Assembly: GCA_002551355.1 (NCBI GenBank)
Contig: NTHE01000020.1
Span: 5,663-69,662 of the forward strand
DNA length: 64,000 bases
Origin: Streptomyces sp. man185
GTDB lineage: Bacteria; Actinomycetota; Actinomycetes; Streptomycetales; Streptomycetaceae
Direction: 5' to 3'
The translations under genes and the position numbers were made by a program. How positions within the stretch are numbered: the stretch's first letter is position 1; each line of letters opens with the position of its first letter. This document shows, piece after piece, positions 31,432 to 40,275 of this stretch. The notes beneath the pieces were generated by a model. The model was not told where the DNA came from. It made no database searches and saw nothing but the letters and a program-made list of their open reading frames with translations.

Positions 31432-31722
31432 CTACACCACGGAGATGATCTCGGCCGACTCCGCGGTCGTGTCGGTCGTGAGTGAGAAGGCGGCGCCGGC
31501 CTCCGGAATCGTCGGAGCCGCGGCCAGGGCCTTGCCCATGAGCTCGGCGTTTTCCCAGTACCAGTGGTCGACCCAGGTGCCGTCCTCCAGCCGGCCGAGA
31601 CGGGCCTCGGTGAGCCCGGGGAACGACTCCCGGACGGCGGCGATCAGCACGGCCCGCTTCTCGATCATCGCCTGGTCGTTGGCGGGGTCGGTCTTGAAGC
31701 GCGTGATCCGGACAAACGTCAT
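31432..31722 (-). CDS. Small antibiotic-biosynthesis-monooxygenase (ABM)-like protein
   Basis: 96 residues, a dimeric alpha/beta-barrel (ferredoxin-like) size class. It begins TFVRITRFKTDP and contains a GLTEARLGRLEDGTWVDHWYWEN stretch, typical of ABM-domain proteins, some of which are cofactor-free oxygenases (ActVA-Orf6 type) and some of which bind without catalysis. The Trp/Tyr-rich strand resembles known members. Single gene with its own promoter, divergent from the second AraC gene. Role uncertain: oxygenation or chaperoning of an intermediate. Confidence 0.75.
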   Translation of the reverse strand: MTFVRITRFKTDPANDQAMIEKRAVLIAAVRESFPGLTEARLGRLEDGTWVDHWYWENAELMGKALAAAPTIPEAGAAFSLTTDTTAESAEIISVV

Positions 31723-31733
31723 GCCAAGTTCCT

Positions 31734-31766
31734 CTCTAGAGTGCCTATCTCATGTGGAACTCTAGA
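31734..31766 (-). promoter_or_regulatory. ABM promoter with paired CTCTAGA sites
   Basis: CTCTAGA occurs at 31734-31740 and 31760-31766, 26 nt apart; the TCTAGA core is itself palindromic. On the reverse strand TTGACT (about 31784-31789) and TAGAGT (about 31759-31764) make a -35/-10 pair with a 19-nt spacer, so one copy overlaps the -10 box. Candidate operator. Confidence 0.4.
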
Positions 31767-31782
31767 TGTAGACTACGGTGAC

Positions 31783-31805
31783 GAGTCAAGTGCACTGGTT
31801 GCTCA
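31783..31805 (-). promoter_or_regulatory. TGAGCAA element, copy E (reverse strand)
   Basis: On the reverse strand TGAGCAAC starts at 31805 and a TTGAC follows, 83 nt upstream of the ABM start codon. The weakest of the five copies: the first eight bases and the final TGAC match, the middle does not. Confidence 0.3.
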
Positions 31806-31926
31806 GTTCCCGAGGTGGGGCGGCTACTTGACAGTCCCCTGGTCATCTGTTTCTCTCGGTCCGCTTCGGGTCGGGAGAAGGCCGCTCGGAATCGTGGTAC
31901 GCCGATCAACTCGCGGGGGAGTCCTG

Positions 31927-32664
31927 ATGCGGTCGGAAATTGAGAGCGTTGTCGAAGTCATACGGGACCGGTACTATGAGGACCTTTCCCTGTGCGCACT
32001 TGCCGAGATGGCTCGGCTGAGTTCGTTCCACATGTCCCGGCTGTTCCACAAGGAGACGGGTCTTCCGCCGACCCGCTTCCTCTCGGCGGTGCGTCAGGAG
32101 GTGGCGAAGCGCAAGCTCCTGTGTACGTCGGACCGGGTAGCCGATATTTCGGTACAGGTCGGCTACTCCAGCTTGGGGAGTTTCACGACGCGCTTCACGA
32201 ACAGCGTCGGTGTGTCACCCGGGAGGTTCCGCCGACTCGCACTGCTCGGGCAGACGGCCATCGACTTCACCGCGGGGCAGATGGATGACGCCCCCTTCGC
32301 CTATGGATCTTTCCGGGGTCGGGTCTACCGGAGCGATGGGCAGGACGATGAGCCGGTTTTCGTCGCGGCCATTCCTCCGCTCACTCGGCATGAACGCCCC
32401 GCGCGATGTCGCCGTATCCCGAGTGGCAGCGGTGACTGGAATATCGATTTCGTCCCCGAGGGCATCTGGTACCTCCAGGCAGTTTCGCGAAGGGCCGGCG
32501 GCGGAAAGCGGCCTATTGCTGTCGAGAGCGTCGGACCTTTCTATGTCGCCCCCGGTTCCACGGTCACCGTGGACCTCGTTCTCAAATCGCCGTCGCAAGC
32601 GCAGGTCTTCGATGCGGAGCGAGCAACGATCGGCGCGAAACTGCCGGAGCTCTTCTCTTCCTGA
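31927..32664 (+). CDS. AraC-family regulator with N-terminal DNA-binding domain (II)
   Basis: 245 residues from ATG 31927. Two helix-turn-helix motifs at residues 1-105 (LSLCALAEMARLSSFHMSRLF; VADISVQVGYSSLGSFTTRF), then a beta-rich C-terminal domain (GSFRGRVYRSDG, FVPEGIWYLQAV, VAPGSTVTVDLVL). Same unusual domain order and the same TPGRFLSAVR/PTRFLSAVR-type linker as the protein at 30054, so the two are paralogues. Divergent from the ABM gene. Probably a pathway-specific regulator. Confidence 0.9.
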   Translation: MRSEIESVVEVIRDRYYEDLSLCALAEMARLSSFHMSRLFHKETGLPPTRFLSAVRQEVAKRKLLCTSDRVADISVQVGYSSLGSFTTRFTNSVGVSPGRFRRLALLGQTAIDFTAGQMDDAPFAYGSFRGRVYRSDGQDDEPVFVAAIPPLTRHERPARCRRIPSGSGDWNIDFVPEGIWYLQAVSRRAGGGKRPIAVESVGPFYVAPGSTVTVDLVLKSPSQAQVFDAERATIGAKLPELFSS

Positions 32665-32686
32665 CCCAAGGCACGCGTCGGCCGGT

Positions 32687-32709
32687 TGAGCAATCTTGGA
32701 GAAGACATG
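32687..32709 (+). promoter_or_regulatory. TGAGCAA element, copy B
   Basis: TGAGCAATCTTGGAGAAGAC, 95 nt upstream of GTG 32782. Sixteen of its 20 bases match copy C. It ends in an ATG (32707) that is in frame with the downstream flavoprotein, so it could also lie inside a longer coding region. Confidence 0.5.
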
Positions 32710-32781
32710 AATGCCGGCCTCCTGAAGAATGGCACAACGGTGCGGTCCGCATCGCAATTGCTGTCATTACGAGGAGGGCAC

Positions 32782-34164
32782 GTGGGTGTGGTCGGCGGAC
32801 ACGCAGTGATTGTCGGAGGCTCGATCGGGGGACTGGTCGCGGCGCGCACGCTCTCCCGCAGATTCACCTCGGTGACCGTGATCGACCGGGACGTCCTCCC
32901 CGACGGCCCGGACGACCGGAAGGGCGTGCCGCAGAGCCCGCACGCCCACGCCCTGCTCATCAGCGGGCGCAAGAAGCTGGACGAGCTTTTCCCCGGCCTC
33001 ACCGACGAACTGATCGACGGCGGAGCGGTGCCCTTCGATCCGGGGCGGGATCTGCTGTTCCACCAGATGGGCGCGCTGCGGATCCGGTTCACCAGCGGAC
33101 AGCTGGGCATCAGCCTCACCCGCGCCTACCTGGAGCACGCGGTCCGGCGGCGCGTCGCCGCGCTCCCCAACGTCGAGATCCTCGACCGCACCGCCGTGAA
33201 CGGGCTGTTCGGCGTGTCCGGCAGGGTGCTGGGGGTCGATCTGGACGACGGTCGCAGGCTCGGCGCCGACCTCGTCGTCGACGCCACCGGGCGCAGCGCC
33301 AACCGCAGCGAGCGCTGGCTGGAGCAGCTCGACTGCCCGGCGCCGAAGACGACCACCGTCAAGATCGATGTCGGATACACCACCCGTGTGATGCACCGGC
33401 AGGGCGGTGAACTGCACGGCGACGCCCTGCTGTACCTGATGTCCGCGGTGCCGCCGCACGACAAGCGCGCCGCCGCGGTGTTCGCCGTGGAGGGGGACCG
33501 CTGGATGGTCACCCTGGGCGGCTGGCACCGGTCCCACGCGCCGGTTGACCCCGAGGGCTTCGCCGCTTTCGCGGACGGCCTGCCCGGCCGACACGTCGCC
33601 GATCTGCTCGCCCGGACCAAGCCCGTCGACGAGGAGAACGCGGAGCGCTTCCTGTATCCGGCGGCCAGACGGCGCTGGTTCGAGAAGCTGAAGAAGCTGC
33701 CCGCGGGATACGTGGCGCTCGGCGACGCGATCTGCAGCTTCAACCCCCTGTACGGCCAGGGCATGACCGTGGCCACGCTGGAGGCGGTGGAGCTGGCCCG
33801 CTGCCTCGACCGGCACGGTGAGGCCAGTCCGGCGATGGCGCGCCGGTTCTACCGGGCGGCGTCGCGCGTGATCGACACCCCGTGGCAGATGTCCACGAGC
33901 AGCGACTTCATGTATCCCGAGACGGTCGGCGCCAAGGGCTTCGGCACGGACTTCATGAACCGCTACGTGCGGCAGGTCATGATGGCCAGCCATGTGTCGG
34001 TCCCCGCGCACCGGGTCATGCTCGACGTCCAGCACCTGCTGGCCGAGCCGCCGGCCGTGGTCCGCCCCGACCGGGTGATCCGGTCGCTGATCGCCGCCCG
34101 TCGGTCACCGGCCCATACAGCGTCCGGCCGGTACGGATCAGGCTCTCCCGAGGACCGCTCCTGA
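32782..34164 (+). CDS. FAD-dependent monooxygenase/epoxidase-like protein
   Basis: About 460 residues from GTG 32782 or 32788; AGGAGG (32772-32777) lies just upstream. An in-frame ATG at 32707 with GGAGAAG is possible and would add 25 residues including a TTA codon. FAD motif GGSIGGLVAARTL, then VIDRDVLPDG and RKGVPQSPHAHALL, and the ribityl motif LGDAICSFNPLYGQGM. This group (geranylgeranyl-reductase/epoxidase-like) includes polyketide epoxidases and hydroxylases of actinomycetes. No companion is co-transcribed; a perfect hairpin follows. Substrate unknown. Confidence 0.87.
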   Translation: MGVVGGHAVIVGGSIGGLVAARTLSRRFTSVTVIDRDVLPDGPDDRKGVPQSPHAHALLISGRKKLDELFPGLTDELIDGGAVPFDPGRDLLFHQMGALRIRFTSGQLGISLTRAYLEHAVRRRVAALPNVEILDRTAVNGLFGVSGRVLGVDLDDGRRLGADLVVDATGRSANRSERWLEQLDCPAPKTTTVKIDVGYTTRVMHRQGGELHGDALLYLMSAVPPHDKRAAAVFAVEGDRWMVTLGGWHRSHAPVDPEGFAAFADGLPGRHVADLLARTKPVDEENAERFLYPAARRRWFEKLKKLPAGYVALGDAICSFNPLYGQGMTVATLEAVELARCLDRHGEASPAMARRFYRAASRVIDTPWQMSTSSDFMYPETVGAKGFGTDFMNRYVRQVMMASHVSVPAHRVMLDVQHLLAEPPAVVRPDRVIRSLIAARRSPAHTASGRYGSGSPEDRS

Positions 34165-34201
34165 ACCGGGCGTCTCCTTCGCACCGAAGGGCACGCCCCT
34201 C

Positions 34202-34244
34202 CGCTCGCCCGTACCGGCTCCCCCGTGGCCGGTACGGGCGAGCG
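34202..34244. terminator. Strong hairpin terminator
   Basis: Perfect 16-bp stem, CGCTCGCCCGTACCGG (34202-34217) with its complement (34229-34244), 11-nt loop, 38 nt past the flavoprotein stop. Confidence 0.75.
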
Positions 34245-34455
34245 TGCTCCCACCCTCGAACTCCCGTGTGACACGGTCGCGTGTCCTGCGGCCGGGAGCG
34301 GCAGTCATACTTGGCCCAGGGCTGTTCCGTGATCCATCAGGAAGCACGGGACGGCCCTCGGTCTGCCGGAGTGGACGGGTGCCGACACGGCGGGTTCTCG
34401 GACGGTCCGGCCAGTGGTCCGAGACGCCGAAGCAGTGAGTAGGAAGTGATCCAGA

Positions 34456-35088
34456 ATGGCGAAGGAAAACCCCGGCCGCCGCCTCAAGGCGCAGCAGACC
34501 CGGAACCGGATGCTGGAGGCCGCGATGGCGCTTTTCGTCGAGCACGGTTACGGCGCGACGACCATTGAGTCCATCGCCGGCAAGGCAGGGGTCGCCGTCC
34601 AGACGATCTACTTCTCGTTCGGGAACAAGCAGCGGATCCTCAAAGAGCTCATCGACGTCCACATCGCGGGCGACGAGGATCCCGTACCGACCTTGGAGCG
34701 CCCGCAGGTGGTCGAGGCGCTGGAGGCGGAGGACCCGAGCCGCCAACTGCGACTCCAGGTGCACCTGACCCGCGTCGTCCTCGAACGGGTCGGCCCGCTG
34801 CTGGAGGTGCTGCGCAACGCCGCGGCGACCAGCGGCGACGGAGCCGAGCTGTGGGAGGCCAACAAGCGCCAGCGGCTGGTCGTCCAGCGGCGCTTCGTGG
34901 AGTCGTTGGAGAGCAAGGGCGCGCTGCGCGAGGGTCTCGGTGTGGACCGTGCCGTCGACATCTCGTACGTGCTGCTCGGCCCCGAACTCTTCCACCTTCT
35001 GGTCTCCGAGCGCGGCTGGTCCCCGGACGAGTGGGAGGAGTGGGTGTACGAGGGACACTGCCATCACCTCATCGGTGAGCCCTTCTGA
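34456..35088 (+). CDS. TetR-family transcriptional regulator
   Basis: 210 residues from ATG 34456, with AGGAAG about 9 nt upstream. The HTH is TTIESIAGKAGVAVQTIYFSF at about residues 36-56; the remaining helical domain is typical in length. It stands directly upstream of the deoxysugar operon with an inverted repeat (35147-35172) between them, so it may regulate those genes or itself. Unlike the first TetR it has no exporter neighbour. Confidence 0.9.
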   Translation: MAKENPGRRLKAQQTRNRMLEAAMALFVEHGYGATTIESIAGKAGVAVQTIYFSFGNKQRILKELIDVHIAGDEDPVPTLERPQVVEALEAEDPSRQLRLQVHLTRVVLERVGPLLEVLRNAAATSGDGAELWEANKRQRLVVQRRFVESLESKGALREGLGVDRAVDISYVLLGPELFHLLVSERGWSPDEWEEWVYEGHCHHLIGEPF

Positions 35089-35146
35089 CTTCTCGGAGCA
35101 CGGCACGTCCGAGTTTCGCAGGCGACGGCCGCCGCGGAACGTCTTC

Positions 35147-35172
35147 CGGATCACTCCCGAATTGATGATCCG
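35147..35172. promoter_or_regulatory. Inverted repeat upstream of the deoxysugar operon
   Basis: CGGATCA (35147-35153) and TGATCCG (35166-35172), perfect 7-bp arms with a 12-nt spacer, followed by CCGCCGGCGG. Placed between the TetR gene and the sugar operon; a plausible TetR operator. Confidence 0.45.
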
Positions 35173-35185
35173 CCGGCGGACGTTA

Positions 35186-35208
35186 TGAGCAATCTAGGAG
35201 ACGCCACG
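35186..35208 (+). promoter_or_regulatory. TGAGCAA element, copy C
   Basis: TGAGCAATCTAGGAGACGCC, 96 nt upstream of ATG 35282 and 42 nt upstream of ATG 35228. Closest to copy B. Confidence 0.5.
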
Positions 35209-35227
35209 GGCGGCGGGCTGGGAGAAA

Positions 35228-36646
35228 ATGAGTGGCCAGCGAAAGTGTCGCGTCAGGCCCGACCTAGTCCGAGAGTTGCCGATGAAGGAATTACTCGCCG
35301 ACACACCGAATGTTCCGGCAGATTTCCACCAGTGGTTCGAGGCCGCCCGCACAACCATCTACACCCAGGTCGAGCGCGTCCCGTTGGCATCCGTGCAGGG
35401 GTGGAACTGCGCTCCGGGAGCGTCGGCGCTGACGCATCGCAGCGGCCGCTTCTTCTCGGTCGAAGGGCTTCGCACTCATCATTCGCGAGCCGCTGTCCCC
35501 CGCTGGGACCAACCCATAATAAATCAGCCGGAAACGGGAATCCTCGGAATTCTCGTCAAGCGCTTCGACGGTGTTCTGCACTGCCTGGTCCAGGCAAAGG
35601 CGGAGCCCGGAAATATCAACGGACTTCAGCTTTCCCCCACCGTGCAGGCGACGCGGAGTAATTTCACCGGCGTGCATCGCGGGAAACCCGTCCCCTATTT
35701 GACGTACTTTCAGGACGCCGCCGCACACCGGACGATCGCCGATGTGCGCCAGTCCGAACAGGCGTCGTGGTTCCTGCGCAAGCGCAACCGCAACATGATC
35801 GTCGAGGTCCGTGAGGACGTCGAGGCGGCCGACGGATTCCGCTGGCTCCCTCTCGCCGAGGTGCGTGCCCTGCTGAGGAGCGATGACCTGATCAGCATGG
35901 ACCTGCGCAGCGTCCTGGCGTGTCTGCCGGTCGGCGGCGGACGGCTCGTCACGCGGCCGGGGTCGCCCTGCGGCCCCACCACGACCGACGAGGTCCTGAG
36001 CTGGATCACCGCCGCGCGTAGCCGGATCCAGGTGAGCACCGACAAGGTGGCCCTCACGCAGCTCGGCGGATGGCGGCGCGAGGCAGACGGGATCGTCCAC
36101 GAGAGCGGCCGGTTCTTCGACGTCATCGGCGTGCGGGTGCGGGCGTCCGGCCGGGAGGTGGGGGAGTGGGCCCAGCCGATGATCGCCGCGCACGGGATCG
36201 GTGTCGTCGCCTTCCTGGCCGCCCGCTTCGAGGGCGAACTGCACGTTCTGGTGCACCAGCGCGCAGAGCCGGGGTTCGTGGACGTGGTCGAGCTCGGTCC
36301 CACCGTCCAGTGCACCGAGCGCAACTACGACCTGCTGCCGGACGCCGCGCGCCCCCTGTTCCTCGACGAGGTGCTGTCGGCCCGGCCGGACCGGATCCTC
36401 TTCGACGTCACCCTGTCCGACGAGGGCGGCCGGCTCTTCCACACCCGTAACCGGCATCTTCTGATCGAGACGGACGAGCGGCCGGAGCACCCCGACTTCC
36501 GCTGGATGACACCGGCCCAGCTCTCCGTGCTGCTGCGCCACAGCCACTACGTCACTATGCAGGCCCGGTCCCTGCTGGCCTGCCTGCACGCGCTCGGCGA
36601 CCCGGCCGCACCGGCCCCGGGCCCGGGCCCGGACAAGGAGCGATGA
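35228..36646 (+). CDS. NDP-hexose 2,3-dehydratase
   Basis: 472 residues from ATG 35228 (GGAG close upstream) or about 454 from ATG 35282. Two homologous halves, as in the EvaA/TylX3/SpnO family: SGRFFSVEGLR with QLSPTVQATRSNF, and later SGRFFDVIGVR with ELGPTVQCTERNY. It eliminates the C2 hydroxyl of dTDP-4-keto-6-deoxyglucose to give the 3,4-diketo sugar, the first step toward 2-deoxysugars. A TTA codon at 35291-35293, near the start, makes translation dependent on the bldA tRNA. First gene of the sugar operon. Confidence 0.95.
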   Translation: MSGQRKCRVRPDLVRELPMKELLADTPNVPADFHQWFEAARTTIYTQVERVPLASVQGWNCAPGASALTHRSGRFFSVEGLRTHHSRAAVPRWDQPIINQPETGILGILVKRFDGVLHCLVQAKAEPGNINGLQLSPTVQATRSNFTGVHRGKPVPYLTYFQDAAAHRTIADVRQSEQASWFLRKRNRNMIVEVREDVEAADGFRWLPLAEVRALLRSDDLISMDLRSVLACLPVGGGRLVTRPGSPCGPTTTDEVLSWITAARSRIQVSTDKVALTQLGGWRREADGIVHESGRFFDVIGVRVRASGREVGEWAQPMIAAHGIGVVAFLAARFEGELHVLVHQRAEPGFVDVVELGPTVQCTERNYDLLPDAARPLFLDEVLSARPDRILFDVTLSDEGGRLFHTRNRHLLIETDERPEHPDFRWMTPAQLSVLLRHSHYVTMQARSLLACLHALGDPAAPAPGPGPDKER

Positions 36647-36650
36647 GTAC

Positions 36651-37655
36651 ATGACCTCGCAGCAGTGGGAACCGGGAGCGCCGCCCCTCGTCGCCGTGCT
36701 CGGAGCGTCCGGATTCGTCGGATCGGCGGTCACGGCGGCGCTCGCGCACGGGCCCGTCCGGCTCAGGGCGGTGGCGCGGCGGACGAGTTCGGTCCCCGCC
36801 GCGGGGGCGGACCGTGTCGAGGTGCGCACCGCGGACCTCACCCGTGCCGGGGAGGTCGCCGAAGCCGTGGCCGGCGCGGACGTGGTGATCCACCTCGTCA
36901 CGCACAGCGGCGGCTGGCGTGCGGCCGAGAACGACCCGGCCTGTCGGGCGGTCGACGTCGGCGTCATGGAGAACCTCTGCGAGGTCCTGCGCGCCAGGCG
37001 ACGCGAGGGGCCCGTCCCGCTGGTCCTCTACGCGGGCGCGGCCTCCCAGATCGGCCTGCCCCCCGAGCACCCCATCGACGGCAGCGAGCCCGACCGCCCG
37101 GGGACCGTGTACGACCACCACAAACTGGCGGCCGAGCGGCTGCTGAAGGAGGCCACAGCGGACGGGGTGCTGCGGGGCGTGAGCCTGCGCCTGCCGACCG
37201 TGTTCGGGCATGTCCCTGCGCCGCATGCCGCGGACCGCGGGGTGGTGTCCTTCATGATCCGCCGCGCCCTGGCCGGCGAGCCGATCACGCTGTGGCACGA
37301 CGGAACGGTCAAGCGGGACCTGGTCCATGTCGACGACGTGGCCCGGGCGTTCGAGGCCGCGCTCGACCACCCCGACGAACTGGCCGGCGGCCACTGGCTG
37401 CTCGGAGCCGGCCGGGGCGAGCCGCTCGGTGACGTATGCCGCACCGTGGCCGAACTGGTCGCCGCCCGGCTGGGGAAGCCGCCGGTACCGGTGGTCTCCG
37501 TGACGCCGCCCGAGAGCGCGCCGGCGACCGACTTCCGGAGCGTCACCATCGATTCCTCCTCGTTCCGGTCAGTCACCGGATGGCGGCCTCGCACCCCGCT
37601 GCGCGTGGCCCTGGAGCGGACCGTGGCCGCCTTGGCCGAAGACCGTGCGACCTGA
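36651..37655 (+). CDS. NDP-hexose 4-ketoreductase (SDR/epimerase family)
   Basis: 334 residues; ATG 36651 lies 4 nt after the previous stop with AAGGAG upstream. N-terminal LGASGFVGSAV NAD(P)-binding motif and YDHHK (YxxxK) catalytic pair near residues 160-164. Extended SDR fold of the DnmV/EvaE/UrdR type. With a 2,3-dehydratase, a 3-aminotransferase and a 5-epimerase beside it, the expected job is reduction of the C4 keto group that completes the TDP-deoxyaminosugar; the stereochemistry (axial or equatorial OH) cannot be read. Confidence 0.88.
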   Translation: MTSQQWEPGAPPLVAVLGASGFVGSAVTAALAHGPVRLRAVARRTSSVPAAGADRVEVRTADLTRAGEVAEAVAGADVVIHLVTHSGGWRAAENDPACRAVDVGVMENLCEVLRARRREGPVPLVLYAGAASQIGLPPEHPIDGSEPDRPGTVYDHHKLAAERLLKEATADGVLRGVSLRLPTVFGHVPAPHAADRGVVSFMIRRALAGEPITLWHDGTVKRDLVHVDDVARAFEAALDHPDELAGGHWLLGAGRGEPLGDVCRTVAELVAARLGKPPVPVVSVTPPESAPATDFRSVTIDSSSFRSVTGWRPRTPLRVALERTVAALAEDRAT

Positions 37656-37665
37656 GAGGATCACC

Positions 37666-38388
37666 GTGTACGGACCGGAGTTCGCCGATATCTACGACCA
37701 CGTGTACACCTTGCGCGGTAAGGATTACCCGGCCGAGACCACGTACGTGACCGAGCAGATCCGCGGGCGGCTGCCCGATGCCTCCTCGCTGCTCGACGTG
37801 GCGTGCGGGACCGGGGGACATCTGCGCTACTTCGACGAGCTCTTCCAGCACGTCGAGGGTGTCGAGATCTCCGAGGCGATGCTGTCCGTCGCCCGGGACC
37901 GGATGCCCGGCACCCCCCTGCACCAGGGGGACATGCGCGCGTTCGATGTCGGCCGCACCTTCGACGCCCTCGTCTGCATGTTCGCCGCGGTGGCGCACCA
38001 GAGCGCCGAAGAGCTCGCCGGCACCCTGCGCTGCTTCGCCCGCCACCTGCGGCCCGGCGGCGTGGTCGTCGTCGAACCCTGGTGGTTCCCCGAGACGTTC
38101 CTCGACGGCTATGTGGCCGCCGACGTCCTCACGCCCGACCACCGCACCATCTCGCGTGTGTCGCACACCCGGCTGGAGGGCGGCGCCTCGCACATGGACG
38201 TGCACTACGTCGTCGCCGACGCCGGTGGCGCCCGGCACTTCGTCGAGTCCTACGTCCATCAGCTGTTCTCACGCGAGCTGTACGAACGGACCCTGCGCGA
38301 GGCGGGGTTCACCACCGAGTACATCGACGGCGCGCAGTCCGGCCGGGGCCTGTTCCTCGGCGTGAAGGAAGGAGCGGAGTGTCCATGA
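37666..38388 (+). CDS. TDP-aminosugar N,N-dimethyltransferase
   Basis: 240 residues from GTG 37666, with GAGAGGA 5 nt upstream; GTG 37645 is in frame but would overlap the previous gene. Very close in pattern to DesVI/TylM1/Spn[21 protein letters not shown] at the start, [15 protein letters not shown] as SAM motif [19 protein letters not shown] and SGRGLFLGV near the end. These enzymes dimethylate the amino group of TDP-3- or 4-aminosugars. The stop overlaps the aminotransferase ATG. Confidence 0.94.
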   Translation: MYGPEFADIYDHVYTLRGKDYPAETTYVTEQIRGRLPDASSLLDVACGTGGHLRYFDELFQHVEGVEISEAMLSVARDRMPGTPLHQGDMRAFDVGRTFDALVCMFAAVAHQSAEELAGTLRCFARHLRPGGVVVVEPWWFPETFLDGYVAADVLTPDHRTISRVSHTRLEGGASHMDVHYVVADAGGARHFVESYVHQLFSRELYERTLREAGFTTEYIDGAQSGRGLFLGVKEGAECP

Positions 38389-39494
38389 CTACCAGAGTCT
38401 GGGGCTACCTGGAGGAGTACGCGGCGGAGCGGAAGGAGATCCTCGACGCCGTCGACACCGTCTTCAGCTCCGGTCGGCTCGTGCTCGGCAGCAGCATGAT
38501 GGGATTCGAGCGGGAGTTCGCCGACTACCACGGTATGCCGCACTGCGTCAGCGTCGACAACGGCACCAACGCCATCAAGATCGCGCTCCAGGCGCTCGGC
38601 GTCGGGCGGGGCGACGAGGTCGTGACCGTGTCGAACACGGCCGCGCCCACCGTCGTGGCCATCGACGCCCTGGGAGCGGTCCCGGTCTTCGTGGACATCG
38701 ACCCCGACACGTACCTCATGGACACCGCGCAGGTGGAGGCGGCGCTGACCGACCGGACGCGCTGCCTGCTGCCGGTCCACCTCTACGGGCAGTGCGTGGA
38801 CCTGGAGCCGCTGCGCTCACTGGCCCGGACCCACGGCCTGAGCCTGCTGGAGGACTGCGCCCAGGCGCACGGCGCCACCCGTGACGGCCGACTGGCCGGC
38901 ACCACGGGGGACGCCGCGGCCTTCTCCTTCTACCCGACCAAAGTGCTGGGGGCCTACGGGGACGGCGGCGCCACGCTCTTCCGCGAGGAGGAGCCCGCCC
39001 GCCGGATGCGCAGGCTGCGCTACTACGGCATGGAGGAGCGCTACTACGTCGTCGAGACGCCGGGGCACAACGCCCGGCTCGACGAGGTCCAGGCGGAGAT
39101 TCTGCGCCGGAAGCTGCCCCGGCTCGACGGTTACATCGCGGCCCGGCGGAGGATCGCCGACCGCTACGCCGAGGGGCTGGCCGGCACCGGCCTCGTGCTG
39201 CCGGCCGTCGCGCCGGGCAACGAGCACGTCTACTACGTCTACGTGGTGCGGCACCCGATGAGGGACGAGATCCTGCGGGCGCTGCGGGACCGCGACATCG
39301 AACTCAACGTCAGCTACCCGTGGCCCGTCCACACCATGACCGGCTTCAGCCATCTCGGCCTGCGGGCAGGGGCGTTGCCGGTGACCGAGTCCCTCGCGGG
39401 ACAGATCTTCTCGCTGCCCATGTATCCGTCGCTGTCTCCCGCCACCCAGGACCGGGTGATCGCCGAGCTGCGCGAGGTACTGGCGGCGCTTTAG
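38385..39494 (+). CDS. PLP-dependent NDP-hexose 3-aminotransferase (DegT/DnrJ/EryC1)
   Basis: 369 residues from ATG 38385, overlapping the previous stop (ATGA), with AAGGAGCGG upstream. It resembles DnrJ/DnmJ of daunosamine and EvaB of epivancosamine pathways along its whole length: [19 protein letters not shown] at the start, [31 protein letters not shown]-lysine in [28 protein letters not shown]. It transfers an amino group to C3 of the 3-keto sugar. With the N-methyltransferase this gives a 3-dimethylamino sugar. A large hairpin starts at its stop codon. Confidence 0.94.
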   Translation: MTTRVWGYLEEYAAERKEILDAVDTVFSSGRLVLGSSMMGFEREFADYHGMPHCVSVDNGTNAIKIALQALGVGRGDEVVTVSNTAAPTVVAIDALGAVPVFVDIDPDTYLMDTAQVEAALTDRTRCLLPVHLYGQCVDLEPLRSLARTHGLSLLEDCAQAHGATRDGRLAGTTGDAAAFSFYPTKVLGAYGDGGATLFREEEPARRMRRLRYYGMEERYYVVETPGHNARLDEVQAEILRRKLPRLDGYIAARRRIADRYAEGLAGTGLVLPAVAPGNEHVYYVYVVRHPMRDEILRALRDRDIELNVSYPWPVHTMTGFSHLGLRAGALPVTESLAGQIFSLPMYPSLSPATQDRVIAELREVLAAL

Positions 39495-39556
39495 GGCCTC
39501 TCGTTTGGATCATGCCGGGCTCGCGGGGTCCGGCACGATCCAGACGAAAGGCCCTA
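39492..39556 (+). terminator. Long hairpin starting at the aminotransferase stop codon
   Basis: TAGGGCCT (39492-39499) pairs with AGGCCCTA (39549-39556), and inside it TCGT, TGGATC and TGCCGG pair with their complements, giving about 26 pairs with single mismatches around a GC loop. It lies inside the sugar gene run, before the epimerase, so it may attenuate rather than end transcription. Confidence 0.65.
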
Positions 39557-39605
39557 GCTCCCCGCCCGCCCCGCCCGTGTCAGTGGACCCCGCTCAGGAG
39601 GACCC

Positions 39606-40196
39606 ATGGAAATACGTGAACTCGCCGTCGAGGGAGCAGTGGAGTTCACTCCGCGGATCTTCCCCGACGAGCGCGGGCTCTTCGTCTCGCCGTTCCAGGA
39701 GGAGGCCTTCGAGAAGGCCGTGGGACACCGCCGCTTCCGGACGGCGCAGACCAACCACAGCCGTTCCCGACGGGGCGTCCTGAGGGGTGTGCACTTCACC
39801 GTGACACCGCCCGGCACCGAGAAGTACGTCTACTGCGCCCAAGGCGCCGCCCTCGACATCGTGGTCGACATCCGCGTCGGCTCGCCGACGTTCGGGACGT
39901 GGGACGCGGTGCGGCTCGACCCGGTCGGCTTCAGGGCGATGTACTTCCCCGTCGGGGTGGGGCACGCGTTCGTGGCGCTGGAGGAGGACACCGTCATGTC
40001 CTACATGCTCACGAGCGGCTACGTCGCCGAGAACGAACTCGCCCTCTCCGCCCTCGATCCGGAGCTGGGGCTCCCGATTCCCGCCGGCCTCGACCCCGTC
40101 CTGTCGGAACGGGACCTCGCCGCGCCGACGCTCGCCGAGGCGCGCGCCGCGGGTCTGCTCCCCGACTACGCCACCTGCCGGGAGCTGACCCGGTGA
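39606..40196 (+). CDS. dTDP-4-keto-6-deoxyhexose 5- (or 3,5-) epimerase
   Basis: 196 residues from ATG 39606, with AGGAGG upstream. RmlC-like cupin: IFPDERGLFVSPFQ, QTNHSRSRRGVLRGVHF (catalytic His in RGVHF), YCAQGAALDIVVDIR and VGHAFVALEEDTVMSYM. In aminosugar pathways (DnmU, EvaD) it inverts C5, converting the D- to the L-sugar. With the aminotransferase it sets the product as an L-2,3,6-trideoxy-3-aminohexose. Confidence 0.93.
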   Translation: MEIRELAVEGAVEFTPRIFPDERGLFVSPFQEEAFEKAVGHRRFRTAQTNHSRSRRGVLRGVHFTVTPPGTEKYVYCAQGAALDIVVDIRVGSPTFGTWDAVRLDPVGFRAMYFPVGVGHAFVALEEDTVMSYMLTSGYVAENELALSALDPELGLPIPAGLDPVLSERDLAAPTLAEARAAGLLPDYATCRELTR

Positions 40197-40275
40197 CCGG
40201 ACACCACCGCCGGACGGCACGGAGCGGCTCCGCCGCCGTGGTCGGATCCGGAAGACATCACCAACGGAGGCACGC

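Noticed and set aside
35185..35661. Open frame of 158 codons starting at ATG 35185 within copy C of the repeated element
   Set aside because: Beyond its first few codons it overlaps the 2,3-dehydratase in another frame and has no recognisable features.
39492..39556. Insertion-sequence end or attachment site at the long inverted repeat
   Set aside because: No transposase nearby and no target duplication; position at a stop codon fits a transcription hairpin better.
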